From CAG-103 sp048217285 (GTDB lineage Bacteria; Bacillota; Clostridia; Oscillospirales; Oscillospiraceae): a stretch of DNA of 10,138 nucleotides. Positions within the stretch are counted from its first letter, which is position 1; the number at the start of each line of letters is the position of its first letter. Made by a program: the position numbers and the translations under genes. Positions 1 to 6,812 of this stretch are shown here, in pieces. The notes beneath the pieces were generated by a model. The model was not told the DNA's origin and made no database searches. It was given only the letters and a program-made list of their open reading frames with translations. Location: assembly GCA_048217285.1 (NCBI GenBank), contig DBFWVW010000076.1, positions 1-10,138 on the forward strand, read 5' to 3'.

Positions 1-299
1 CCTTCGTCGTCCACGAGCACAACGCGCTTTGCCGTAACGAGATAGCCGCAGGCGAGCGGCTTGCCGTCCTTGCCCTGACGTGGCAGCACGAGCGTACCCG
101 ACAGGCAGTCCGAGCGCACCTCAGCCTTGCATACGCGGGCGTCGCGTGCCGGTGGCGTGTGGTGCAGCGTCCGCTCCAGACCGGAGAGTGCCGGCTGGTG
201 TGACAGCTCTTCGGACGTCAGCAGCACGACGGCGGGCTGCTCCGGCGCGGGTGCACGTTCCTGCTGCGTGAGCGTCTGCCCGATGGTATACCAATACAA
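1..299 (-). CDS. CorA-family divalent cation transporter, N-terminal part (3' end outside window)
   Basis: Ninety-nine codons are visible without a stop and the gene runs off the left edge. I chose a TTG start at 299-297 because a GGGAGGG ribosome binding site (about 306-314) lies 7 bases upstream; no ATG in this frame fits. The protein begins MYWYTIGQTL. It later contains an SGTLVLPRQGKDG segment, then GYLVTAKRVVLVDDE near the visible end. That pattern resembles the N-terminal cytoplasmic domain of Firmicutes CorA-like proteins, where a 'GTxxIP...(F/Y)hhxxxxhhFIDD' stretch is usual. CorA proteins are pentameric inner-membrane Mg2+/Co2+ channels. The diagnostic C-terminal membrane helices and GMN motif would be outside the window, so the family call is an inference from weak N-terminal similarity. 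The gene is divergent from the EFR1 gene at 431 and has its own promoter at 335-363. Confidence 0.5.
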   Translation of the reverse strand, partial: MYWYTIGQTLTQQERAPAPEQPAVVLLTSEELSHQPALSGLERTLHHTPPARDARVCKAEVRSDCLSGTLVLPRQGKDGKPLACGYLVTAKRVVLVDDE

Positions 300-334
300 A
301 TGCGGTCCCTCCCATAGATTGCGGTGTTTTTCCC

Positions 335-363
335 ATTGTAGCACATTGGGCACCCGGACACAA
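335..363 (-). promoter_or_regulatory. Promoter of the CorA-like gene
   Basis: Read on the minus strand, TTGTGT (363-358) and TACAAT (340-335) are separated by 17 bases, and the -10 box is preceded by TGC (an extended -10). The start codon lies about 36 bases downstream of the -10 box. The -35 box is weak (3 of 6) and sits inside the inverted repeat at 354-370. Confidence 0.5.
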
Positions 364-370
364 CGTCCGG
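354..370. repeat. Inverted repeat between divergent promoters (possible operator)
   Basis: CCGGAC, a 5-base gap, then GTCCGG forms a perfect 6-bp inverted repeat. It covers the -35 box of the leftward promoter and ends directly before the -35 position of the rightward promoter. It could bind a regulator of both genes. It has no T-tract of the kind needed for a terminator. The role is inferred from position only. Confidence 0.35.
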
Positions 371-391
371 CTGGAAATCGGGGCGCAGGTG

Positions 392-400
392 TGCTATACT
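392..400 (+). promoter_or_regulatory. Extended -10 promoter of the EFR1 gene
   Basis: TGC followed by TATACT (395-400) is an extended -10 element 30 bases before the ATG at 431. The -35 position (372-377, TGGAAA) is poor, as is common with extended -10 promoters. The leftward promoter carries the near-identical TGCTACAAT. Confidence 0.5.
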
Positions 401-430
401 GTGCAAAATCATATGTTTGGGGGAAGCACC

Positions 431-1183
431 ATGATCGTCTATTACACCGGCACCGGCAACAGCCGCTATGTTGCCCAACGCTTCGCCGCCGCCCTTGGCG
501 ACGATCTCATCGTTGCGAACGAATACATCAAAAACGACACGTCCGCCGACCTGTATTCCGACCGGCCATGGGTGTTTGTCTCGCCGACATACGGCTGGCA
601 GATCCCGCACATTTTCGCGGATTTCCTCCGCCGCGGCCGTTTTACCGGGAGCAAAAAGGCCTACTTTGTCATGACCTGCGGCAGCGAGATCGGCAACGCC
701 GGCAGCCGCATCGCGGCGCTGTGCGCGGACATCGGGCTGGATTACCAAGGCGTGCTACAGGTCGTCATGCCGGAAAACTACGTCGCCATGTTCTACGTGC
801 CAGGCGCGGAGGAATCCGCGCAGATCATCACGGCGGCGCAGCCGTCCATCGACCGGGGCATTGCCTGCGTGCAGCGCGGCGAGCCGTTCCCGGCGCAGAA
901 GGTCGGCCCGATCGACCGGTTCAAGACCGGCCCGGTGAACACGATCTTTTATAAGTGCTTTGTCAAGTCCAGGCCGTTCACGGTCTCGGATGCGTGTATC
1001 GGCTGCGGCAAGTGTGCGCTGAGCTGCCCGGTCAATGGGATTGACCTTGTGGAGCGCCGCCCGCACTGGAACGGTGCGTGCACGCACTGCATGGCCTGCA
1101 TCTGCGGCTGTCCGGTGTCCGCCATTGAGTACGGGCACAAGAGCCAGGGCAAGCCCCGTTACCAGTGCCCGGAATATAAATGA
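431..1183 (+). CDS. EFR1-type flavodoxin/ferredoxin fusion protein
   Basis: A 250-residue electron-transfer protein with an N-terminal flavodoxin-like domain and a C-terminal bacterial ferredoxin domain. It starts MIVYYTGTGNSRYVA; TGTGNS (residues 6-11) is the FMN phosphate-binding loop and SPTYGWQIP (51-59) is a second flavodoxin-type loop. Two 4Fe-4S motifs follow: C189-x2-C192-x2-C195-x3-C199-P and C217-x2-C220-x2-C223-x3-C227-P, with an extra Cys at 225 in the second. The architecture and length match the 'EFR1 family ferrodoxin' group common in anaerobic Clostridia; the physiological partners of that group are mostly unknown. An in-frame ATG exists upstream at 389, but I chose 431 because GGGGGAAG ends 5 bases before it and the flavodoxin beta strand starts right there. 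The protein has no signal peptide and should be cytosolic. It is monocistronic and is followed by a hairpin at 1201. Confidence 0.9.
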   Translation: MIVYYTGTGNSRYVAQRFAAALGDDLIVANEYIKNDTSADLYSDRPWVFVSPTYGWQIPHIFADFLRRGRFTGSKKAYFVMTCGSEIGNAGSRIAALCADIGLDYQGVLQVVMPENYVAMFYVPGAEESAQIITAAQPSIDRGIACVQRGEPFPAQKVGPIDRFKTGPVNTIFYKCFVKSRPFTVSDACIGCGKCALSCPVNGIDLVERRPHWNGACTHCMACICGCPVSAIEYGHKSQGKPRYQCPEYK

Positions 1184-1200
1184 AACGATCCATGAAGAGC

Positions 1201-1237
1201 AGAACCTGCACCGGAATCCCGATGCGGGTTTTCCTCT
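1201..1237 (+). terminator. Hairpin terminator between convergent genes
   Basis: Bases 1201-1210 pair with 1223-1232 (two G-T pairs). An inner CGG/CCG stem closes an AATC loop after one mismatch. TCCTCTGTTT follows on the plus strand. It lies 18 bases after the EFR1 stop and 8 bases from the stop of the converging hydrolase gene, so it may serve both. The T-tract is imperfect in both directions. Confidence 0.5.
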
Positions 1238-1239
1238 GT

Positions 1240-2034
1240 TTACAGGTAGCACTCCGGCCGCCGCTGCTTGAGGTATGGGCGTTTTTGCTCGCGCCAGAGC
1301 TTTGCCTCCGAGAGGTCGAGCTCCTGCACGATGAGCTGCTCGCGGTCATCGGCCTTGCAGATCACGTCGCCGCTTGGGTGCGCGATCAGCGACTCACCGG
1401 CAAAGTCCATCCCATCCTCGCGCCCCACGCGGTTGCACATGGCGACAAAGATCTGGTTTTGCATCGCTTGTACGCGGATCTCCCACTCGAAGAGCTCCAT
1501 CGGTTCGCTTTTCGTGTTCGCCGTCGGGATGATGACGAGGTCCGCCCCCTTGAGCGCGCACGTGCGGATGCTCTCCGGCAGGTGCCGGTCAAAGCAGATC
1601 ACGATGCCGATGCGGCCCTGCGGCGTGTCAAACACGAGGAAACCGTCCTCGGACGGGGTGTAGTAGTCGCGCTCGTAAAACTGCGCCGCCTGCATGATGT
1701 GCACCATCTTGGCCACGCCCGCACATTCGCCCTCCGGTGTCAGCCAGAGCGAGGCGTCATAGCGCTTGCCGTCCTGCTCCAGGTACATATTCGGCGAGAG
1801 ATAGAGCCGGTGCTCCTTTGCCTTGTCCGCGAAAGTCTGTACCGTCCGGCTACCCGCCGGGACGACATAGGCGTCCACGTTCCTGCCTTCATACTGCGGG
1901 AAAAACGGCGTGAGCTGCACTTCGGGGAAAAACAGCAGGTCGCAGCCTGCGGCGGCGTCGCAGAAGGCGAGAGATTTTTTCAGGTTTTCGTCCATGCTTC
2001 CGGTCATGGACATCTGCGCCATGGCAAGCTTCAT
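1240..2034 (-). CDS. Carbon-nitrogen hydrolase (nitrilase superfamily amidase)
   Basis: A 264-residue single-domain cytosolic enzyme of the nitrilase superfamily, which cleaves non-peptide C-N bonds through a Glu-Lys-Cys triad. All three residues are visible: E38 in FFPEVQLTPF, K109 in GVAKMVHI and C147 in IGIVICFDRHLPE. The ICFDRHLPES context and the short length fit the amidase/carbamoylase branches (for example N-carbamoylputrescine amidase or omega-amidase-like enzymes) better than true nitrilases, which carry CWE. The substrate cannot be read from the sequence. AGGAG precedes the ATG by 8 bases. The gene starts 13 bases after the stop of the broken nitrilase gene upstream and is almost certainly co-transcribed with it. 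It ends TAA at 1240, facing the EFR1 gene. Confidence 0.88.
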   Translation of the reverse strand: MKLAMAQMSMTGSMDENLKKSLAFCDAAAGCDLLFFPEVQLTPFFPQYEGRNVDAYVVPAGSRTVQTFADKAKEHRLYLSPNMYLEQDGKRYDASLWLTPEGECAGVAKMVHIMQAAQFYERDYYTPSEDGFLVFDTPQGRIGIVICFDRHLPESIRTCALKGADLVIIPTANTKSEPMELFEWEIRVQAMQNQIFVAMCNRVGREDGMDFAGESLIAHPSGDVICKADDREQLIVQELDLSEAKLWREQKRPYLKQRRPECYL

Positions 2035-2047
2035 ACGGCGACTCCTT

Positions 2048-2971
2048 TCACGCGTCCTGCACGGTCAGGCGCAGCACGTCCGGCCGCGCATAGTGACCGC
2101 ACACGTCGAGCTCCATGCGGCTCGCGGGCACGCGCTGCATATCCAGCTCGGCGTAGAGAATGTCCTCGGTGTCCCACACCGGCTGCACGACATAGTGCCC
2201 GTAGGGATCGACGATGCAGCTGCCGCCGCGGCAGGGAATGTCGTTCAGGAGCGCGATCTCGTCCGGGCAGTGCAGCCCGGCGGGGGAATCCTCACGGTGA
2301 AAGACCATGTCGCAGTTGATGAAGTAGCAGCGGCCCTCGAGCGCGATGTGCTGCACGGTGGCCTGCCATTCGGGGTTGTCGTTCGTGTTCGGCGAGATAT
2401 AGAGCGTCACGCCCTTTTCATACAGCGCCGTGCGCGCGAGCGGCATATAGCTCTCCCAGCAGATGAGATTGCCCATCGGCCCCCACGGCGTGTCCACGAC
2501 CGGGAAATACCCGCAGTCGGCGTCACCCCAGACCACGCGCTCGGCCCCGGTGGGCTTGAGCTTGCGGTGCACAGGCGCAAGTGAGCCGTCGGGGCAGAAG
2601 ATGAGGTTTGAGTTATAGAGTGTCCCCGTCACGCCGTCGCGCTCCGACACACCGATGCTCACATAGGCGCCCGCGGCCTTTGCCGCCGCGGCGAGGCGCT
2701 CCGTCTCCGGCCCGGGCACGACGATGGAGTTGTCATACTAGAGCTGCCAGTCCTTGCGGCCGTCCTCGTTGCGCGCGCCGACCGTGAAGCCGAACGTCAT
2801 GCCGTACGGATAGCCGGGGATGAACAGCTCCGGGAACACGATCAGCTCCGCGCCGTGCTGCGCGCACGCGGCGATCAGGCGCACGGCCTTGTCCGTACAC
2901 GCAGTTTTATCAAACAGCACCGGCGCCGCCTGCACCACGGCGATGCGGCACGTTGGCTTGAGATCTTTCAT
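2048..2971 (-). pseudogene. Nitrilase gene interrupted by an in-frame TAG codon
   Basis: Read straight through, this frame encodes 307 positions, the normal length of a true nitrilase. It has all catalytic residues: E48 (VFPELFIPGYPYG), K137 (HRKLKPT) and C171 (LICWESYMPLAR). The CWE context marks the nitrilase branch (nitrile to acid plus ammonia, or cyanide-degrading relatives). Codon 78 (2740-2738) is TAG, directly before YDNSIVVPGPETERL, in a stretch that is conserved and uninterrupted in the family. Both sides are in one frame with no indel. The 77-residue upstream piece (2971-2738) holds only the Glu. The remainder could restart at the GTG at 2719 but would lack it. The ATG at 2971 has GGAGG 7 bases upstream. 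Either this is a recent nonsense mutation, an assembly error, or TAG is read through. The rest of the frame shows no decay, which fits a young lesion or recoding. Confidence 0.8.
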
Positions 2972-3002
2972 ATGTCTGCCTCCATTCGGTTTTCCTGCCC
3001 TT

Positions 3003-3031
3003 AAAATAACACGGCTTTGCTAGGAATTCAA
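3003..3031 (-). promoter_or_regulatory. Promoter of the nitrilase-amidase unit
   Basis: On the minus strand TTGAAT (3031-3026) and TATTTT (3008-3003) are 17 bases apart. The nitrilase ATG is 32 bases downstream of the -10 box. The promoter starts just beyond the thi operon terminator, so the hydrolase unit has its own transcription start. Confidence 0.6.
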
Positions 3032-3036
3032 GACGC

Positions 3037-3066
3037 AAAAACGCCCGCACACCGTGCGGGCGTTTT
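3037..3066 (-). terminator. Strong intrinsic terminator of the thi operon
   Basis: A perfect 13-bp stem (3038-3050 with 3054-3066) closes a 3-base loop. On the minus strand the GC-rich arm runs into five U residues. It begins 27 bases after the cytX stop. The mirror T-run on the other strand makes it potentially bidirectional, but no plus-strand gene ends here. Confidence 0.93.
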
Positions 3067-3092
3067 CGGCTTGGCAGGTTTCGCAAAAAAGC

Positions 3093-4265
3093 TCAAGCAG
3101 CCTTGGCCTTGTCCGGAACGATCTTGTGTGCGATCAGGCACAGGAGCATCGTACCGGCCATGTCGGGCAGCGTGTTGCCGACCAGGATGTCCACGGTCAT
3201 GAGCACGCGGTAGAGCACGAAGCCCAGCACCCAGACGACGGCGTTGCACACGTCGAGCTTGCCGCTCGCACCGCCGCGCCGGAGCAGGAAAAAGTCCGTG
3301 ATCTGAATGGCAATCATCGGTGCGAACACGGAGCCGATCAGGTACAGGAAGTTCGTAATGTCGTCCATCGGGAAGCAGATGGCGCAGAGCGTGCCGATGA
3401 CGGTCACGATGAGCGCGGCGTGCTTGCCGTTGATCTTCTTCGACAGAGACTCGGCGGAGATGCCGGCGCTGTACGCATCGAGGAACGTCGTCGTGACGGT
3501 CGAGAGGATGAGGATGAGCAGCGCGGCCACGCCGAGACCGGCCTTGACCATGATGAGCGCGATGTCGCCTTCGCCGGTGAAGATGGCGGCGCCCATGCCG
3601 ATGACGTACATCCAGCAGCTGACGATGCCGTAGGTCAGCGTGCTCGAGAGCGTGGCGGCGAAGGGCTTTTCGGCCTCGCGCGTATAGTCGGAGATGAGCG
3701 GCAGCCACGACAGCGGCATGGCCACGGCGAGCTCGACCGCCGCGCCGAAGCTCAGGCTGTCGTCCGGCGCCGTGACGGGTGTGCCGCCGCGAAACACTAC
3801 TACGCACAGCACGATTGAGAGGATGAACAGCGCTGCCATGGCGATCTTGTTGATCCAGCCGAGGTTTTTGATGCCGACGGCGATCCATACCACGATGAGC
3901 GCGCCGATGACGAGACACCACACCCACTTGCCGATGCCGAGCACGGTGTTGGTCGCGAGCGCGCCGTCATAGATCATGATGGATGTCCAGCCGACGAGCT
4001 GCAGCACGTTGAGCGCCGCGAAAAACAGGCAGCCGATGCGGCCGAAGCTCAGCTCGACCGTGCCCATGGCGCTGCGGCCGGTGCGGCCGCCGATGAGGCC
4101 CGCGAAGAAGAACATCGCGCAGCCGATGACGTGGCCGATGAGGATGGCCAGCAGGCCCTTCGTGAAGCCGAGAGGCGCAAAGTACGTACCGGTGAGGATC
4201 TCCGCGATGGATACGGCCGCGCCAAACCAGATGAGGCTGTTTTGAAATGCAGAGGTTTTTTTCAC
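3093..4265 (-). CDS. cytX: CytX-type hydroxymethylpyrimidine transporter
   Basis: A 390-residue integral membrane protein of the NCS1 (nucleobase:cation symporter-1) family. It has many hydrophobic segments: the N-terminal IWFGAAVSIAEILTGTYFAP is the typical first NCS1 helix, and DAYSAGISAESLSKK lies in a conserved loop. CytX is the NCS1 subgroup assigned to uptake of hydroxymethylpyrimidine, largely from its linkage to thi genes and TPP riboswitches. That context holds here, with thiD directly upstream. Translation starts at GTG (4265) only 2 bases after the thiD stop, with GGAGG about 8 bases before it, so the two genes are probably translationally coupled. It is the last gene of the operon, and the terminator at 3037-3066 follows. 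The substrate is inferred from context; the transporter family itself is clear. Confidence 0.9.
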   Translation of the reverse strand: MKKTSAFQNSLIWFGAAVSIAEILTGTYFAPLGFTKGLLAILIGHVIGCAMFFFAGLIGGRTGRSAMGTVELSFGRIGCLFFAALNVLQLVGWTSIMIYDGALATNTVLGIGKWVWCLVIGALIVVWIAVGIKNLGWINKIAMAALFILSIVLCVVVFRGGTPVTAPDDSLSFGAAVELAVAMPLSWLPLISDYTREAEKPFAATLSSTLTYGIVSCWMYVIGMGAAIFTGEGDIALIMVKAGLGVAALLILILSTVTTTFLDAYSAGISAESLSKKINGKHAALIVTVIGTLCAICFPMDDITNFLYLIGSVFAPMIAIQITDFFLLRRGGASGKLDVCNAVVWVLGFVLYRVLMTVDILVGNTLPDMAGTMLLCLIAHKIVPDKAKAA

Positions 4266-4267
4266 GT

Positions 4268-5071
4268 TCAGGCCTCCTGCCGGTACTCGGGCTTGAGGTC
4301 AAACGCATGGTCCATCGGGCCGGAGCCGGCGCCGAGGTCGAGCATGGCGGCCAGTGCGCCGGAGAGGTACTCCTTCGCGCGCCGGACGGCCGTGTCCAGA
4401 TCATAGCCCTTGGCGAGGTTGGCCGCGATGGTGCTCGAGAGTGTGCAGCCGGTGCCGTGGGTGTTGGGGTTGTCGATGCGCTTGCCGTTGAACCACGCAT
4501 AGCCGCCGTTGCGGTATAGGAGATCATTGGCGTCGTTGAGCCGGTGCCCGCCCTTGCACAGGACGGCGCAGCCGTAGCGCTCGCTGATGGCTTTGCCGGC
4601 GGCGATCATGTCGTCGGGGGAGGTGATGGTCAGGCCCGAGAGCACTTCCGCCTCCGGAATGTTGGGCGTGAGCACGGTGGCGAGCGGCAGCAGCCGCGCC
4701 TCAAGCGTGGCGATGGCGTCCTCGGAGATGAGCCGCGCGCCGCTCGTGGCGACCATCACGGGGTCGACGACGATGTTTTGCGCCGCATAGTGCTGCAGCC
4801 GCTCGGCAATGACCTCGATGAGGCCGGAGGACGCGACCATGCCGATCTTCACCGCGTCAGGCCGGATGTCGGTAAAGACGCTATCGATCTGCTGGCCGAG
4901 AAATGCCGGTGTCACTTCAAAAATACCCTGTACGCCGGTCGTGTTCTGGGCGGTCAGCGCCGTGATCGCACTCATGGCAAACACGCCATTCATGGTCATG
5001 GCTTTCAGATCGGCCTGAATACCGGCGCCTCCGCTGGAATCGCTTCCGGCGATCGTTAATGCTGTCTTCAT
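4268..5071 (-). CDS. thiD: Hydroxymethylpyrimidine/phosphomethylpyrimidine kinase
   Basis: A 267-residue ribokinase-fold enzyme that phosphorylates HMP to HMP-P and then HMP-PP, the pyrimidine precursor of thiamine. Family motifs are all present: AGSDSSGGAG (residues 8-17), DPVMVATSG (103-111), TPN (135-137), KGGH (173-176) and the nucleotide/catalytic loop THGTGC (204-209). The in-frame ATG at 5095 would add MMLKRRQN, but those codons contain the ribosome binding site (AAAAGGAG). I therefore start at 5071, where the protein opens with the standard MKTALTIAGSDSSGG. The gene follows thiE by 99 bases, the only sizeable gap in the operon, and precedes cytX by 2 bases. In a salvage operon its main job is to trap HMP brought in by CytX. 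Confidence 0.96.
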   Translation of the reverse strand: MKTALTIAGSDSSGGAGIQADLKAMTMNGVFAMSAITALTAQNTTGVQGIFEVTPAFLGQQIDSVFTDIRPDAVKIGMVASSGLIEVIAERLQHYAAQNIVVDPVMVATSGARLISEDAIATLEARLLPLATVLTPNIPEAEVLSGLTITSPDDMIAAGKAISERYGCAVLCKGGHRLNDANDLLYRNGGYAWFNGKRIDNPNTHGTGCTLSSTIAANLAKGYDLDTAVRRAKEYLSGALAAMLDLGAGSGPMDHAFDLKPEYRQEA

Positions 5072-5072
5072 A

Positions 5073-5170
5073 TTCTGTCTCCTTTTCAGCATCAATTTTG
5101 TTGAGCGACAGAAGGTGGTGCCCCCAATCCGCCGCTGTTTTCTATTCTGTCTGCGCCCGCGCGCAGGGGG
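5073..5170 (-). other. thiE-thiD intergenic region with repeated TTCTGTC/GACAGAA elements
   Basis: On the plus strand TATTCTGTCT occurs at 5071-5080 and again at 5143-5152, with the reverse complement GACAGAA at 5107-5113 between them. In the mRNA the middle element can pair (7 bp) either with the upstream copy or with the copy lying between the thiD Shine-Dalgarno and its start codon. A separate CTGCGC/GCGCAG hairpin (5151-5156 with 5161-5166) lies just after the thiE stop and has no U-tract. A post-transcriptional role is inference. Confidence 0.35.
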
Positions 5171-5812
5171 TTACAGGTTCAGCGCCGCGCGCACGGCGGA
5201 CTTCAGCTCCCGCGTGGCGGTGGGAATGTCCGGCTGCGCGAAGATCGCGCTCACGACGGCGACGCCGACGATGCCGCTGCCGGCGAGCTTGGCGGCATTG
5301 TCCTTCGTGATGCCGCCGATGGCAATGACCGGGATGGATACGGCCGCGCAGATGTTGCGCAGCGTATCATAGCTCACGGCGTCGGCATCGGCCTTTGTCC
5401 CGGTCGGGAACACGGCGCCCACGCCGAGATAGTCCGCGCCATTGCGCTCTGCCAGCAGCGCGTCTTCCACCGTCTGGGCCGACACGCCGAGGATCTTGTC
5501 CGGGCCGATCAGCTCGCGCACTTTTCCGGCCGCCATGTCGCTCTGGCCGACGTGCACGCCGTCGGCGTCCGTCTCGACGGCAAGCGCCACGTTGTCATCG
5601 AGCACGAACGGTACGCCGTACTGCCGGCAGAGCGCCTTGAGCGCAATGGCCTCCTCTTTGAAGTGCGCTTCGTCGAGTTCCTTCTCGCGCAGCTGCAAAA
5701 ACGTTGCGCCGCCCTGCAGCGCCTGCTCGGCCTGCTCGTAGAGTGTCTGACCGTGCAGCCACGAGCGGTCGGTTACGGCGTAGAGCAGCAGAGATGCTTT
5801 ATCGCAGTTCAT
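5171..5812 (-). CDS. thiE: Thiamine phosphate synthase
   Basis: A 213-residue TIM-barrel enzyme that condenses HMP-PP with hydroxyethylthiazole phosphate to give thiamine phosphate. Signatures run in the expected order: QLREK (residues 40-44), DDN (72-74, Mg2+/diphosphate binding), DGVHVGQSD (84-92; many homologues have HLGQ), GVSAQ (109-113), GAVFPTGTK (132-140), IGGI (165-168) and a GIVGVAVVSAIF phosphate loop (180-191). Length is normal. The ATG at 5812 overlaps the last 14 bases of thiM in another frame. AAGGAG inside the thiM end lies 7 bases upstream, so translation is coupled to thiM. ThiE uses the products of both ThiM and ThiD. Confidence 0.96.
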   Translation of the reverse strand: MNCDKASLLLYAVTDRSWLHGQTLYEQAEQALQGGATFLQLREKELDEAHFKEEAIALKALCRQYGVPFVLDDNVALAVETDADGVHVGQSDMAAGKVRELIGPDKILGVSAQTVEDALLAERNGADYLGVGAVFPTGTKADADAVSYDTLRNICAAVSIPVIAIGGITKDNAAKLAGSGIVGVAVVSAIFAQPDIPTATRELKSAVRAALNL

Positions 5813-6629
5813 ATTTGGCTCCTTCCTCCAGCGCGTCGCCGGTCATGTTGAAAATGGCGTCGATGATGCGGTTGCGGTAGGTGCTGTTGCCGTCGCCGGG
5901 CTGCATATTGGCCCAGCCGATCTCGCCCGCGAGACCCATCATGCACACGGCCGCCGCTGCGGCGTCGAGCTTGTGATCGGGGTTCGCGACCAGAAATGCC
6001 GTCATCAGCCCCGAGAGCTGGCAGCCCGTGCCGGTGATGCGGCTCATCTCCGCACGGCCGTTGCGGATGCACCAGCAGCGCTCGCCGTCGCTCACGAGGT
6101 CGATCGCGCCGGTCACGGCGACGATGCAGCCGGTTTTCTGCGCGAAGGCCTTGACGAGCTGCACACCGTCATCGAGGTTTGCCTCCGTCACGGCGTCGAC
6201 CGCGTCGGCGTCCACGCCCTTGGTGCTGCCGCTGCCGGTGCAGAGCGTCTTGATCTCGGAGATGTTGCCGCGCACGGCATCAAAGCGCACCTCCTGCATG
6301 AGGCGGTTGGCCGTGTCGGTGCGCAGCCGGCTCGCGCCCGCGCCCACGGGGTCGAGCAGGACGATGTGGCCCAGCTCGTTGGCCTTTTTTCCGGCGAGAA
6401 ACATTGAGGGAATGGTGTTTTTGTTGAGCGTGCCGATGTTGATGTTCAGCCCGCCGCAGATGCTCGTGATGTCCTCGACATCATCGGCATCGTCGGACAT
6501 GATCGGCGAGCCGCCGGCCGCCAGAAGAACGTTTGCCACGTCGTTGACGGTGACGTAATTTGTAATGTTGTGCACGAGCGGCGTTTTTGCGCGCACGTTC
6601 TCGAGCATGGTCTTGAGGACTTGTTCCAT
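5799..6629 (-). CDS. thiM: Hydroxyethylthiazole kinase
   Basis: A 276-residue ribokinase-like enzyme that phosphorylates 4-methyl-5-(2-hydroxyethyl)thiazole with ATP, the thiazole half of thiamine salvage. Motifs: PLVHNITNYVTVNDVAN (17-33, thiazole pocket), MSDD (44-47), DPVGAG (93-98), RGNISEI (120-126), VAVTGAIDLVSDG (170-182) and RITGTGCQLSG (197-207), with C203 at the position of the family's active-site cysteine. Length is typical. The ATG at 6629 has AGGAG about 9 bases upstream. It is the first gene after the TPP riboswitch, and its 3' end overlaps thiE. With thiE, thiD and cytX it forms a salvage-only set; no thiazole synthase genes are in this operon. Confidence 0.96.
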   Translation of the reverse strand: MEQVLKTMLENVRAKTPLVHNITNYVTVNDVANVLLAAGGSPIMSDDADDVEDITSICGGLNINIGTLNKNTIPSMFLAGKKANELGHIVLLDPVGAGASRLRTDTANRLMQEVRFDAVRGNISEIKTLCTGSGSTKGVDADAVDAVTEANLDDGVQLVKAFAQKTGCIVAVTGAIDLVSDGERCWCIRNGRAEMSRITGTGCQLSGLMTAFLVANPDHKLDAAAAAVCMMGLAGEIGWANMQPGDGNSTYRNRIIDAIFNMTGDALEEGAKYELR

Positions 6630-6668
6630 AGAAAATGGCTCCTTTCTTTTTTGGGGGATGCCTGCATG

Positions 6669-6704
6669 AAAAAAACAGCAGCGCCCGTAAAGAGTGCTGC
6701 TGTT
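6669..6704 (-). terminator. Riboswitch-controlled intrinsic terminator
   Basis: A perfect 9-bp stem (AACAGCAGC/GCTGCTGTT, 6674-6682 with 6696-6704) runs into a stretch of seven U residues on the minus strand. It sits just after the TPP aptamer and 40 bases before the thiM start. This marks the switch as a transcriptional OFF switch: TPP binding should favour this hairpin and stop the operon. I did not identify the antiterminator partner with certainty. Confidence 0.9.
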
Positions 6705-6716
6705 GTGGTCCGGCAG

Positions 6717-6804
6717 TATGAATCCCTACGTTGGCATTGCCCAAATCAGGTGTGCGGGTCTAAGCGGATGCTTACTCTCAGCCGAAACGGCTCCCCGTAT
6801 TTGT
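6717..6804 (-). promoter_or_regulatory. TPP (THI-box) riboswitch aptamer
   Basis: The minus strand carries every conserved THI-box block in order: ACGGGGAGCC, GGCUGAGA, ACCCG, ACCUGAU, AAUGCCA and CGUAGGGA. P2 forms from CGGG/CCCG and P3 from AGCCG/CGGCU closing UUU. P5 is UUGG/CCAA around GCAAUG. Between the GAGA and ACCCG blocks is an optional P3a hairpin, UAAGC-AUCC-GCUUA. The pyrimidine-sensing half (GCUGAGA) and the pyrophosphate-sensing half are both intact. The aptamer begins almost at the predicted transcription start and controls thiM-thiE-thiD-cytX. Confidence 0.97.
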
Positions 6805-6812
6805 TACATCTC

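Noticed and set aside
127..954. A 275-codon plus-strand frame overlapping the CorA-like and EFR1 genes
   Set aside because: It runs antisense to one gene and out of frame with another, and has a low-complexity Arg/His-rich translation.
1180..2319. A 379-codon open frame on the plus strand across both hydrolase genes
   Set aside because: It lies antisense to two genes with intact catalytic motifs, ends in an Arg/Ala-rich tail without domain features, and lacks a ribosome binding site.
2048..2719. A separate functional gene starting at the GTG at 2719
   Set aside because: The product would lack the catalytic Glu and the first core strands of the nitrilase fold. The same-frame upstream part supplies exactly these, so this is one interrupted gene.
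3017..3202. A short plus-strand frame over the thi terminator
   Set aside because: It contains the terminator hairpin and runs antisense to cytX; there is no Shine-Dalgarno sequence.
5151..5166. CTGCGC/GCGCAG hairpin after thiE as an internal terminator
   Set aside because: Only 6 bp and followed by ACAGAATAG on the minus strand, with no U-tract.
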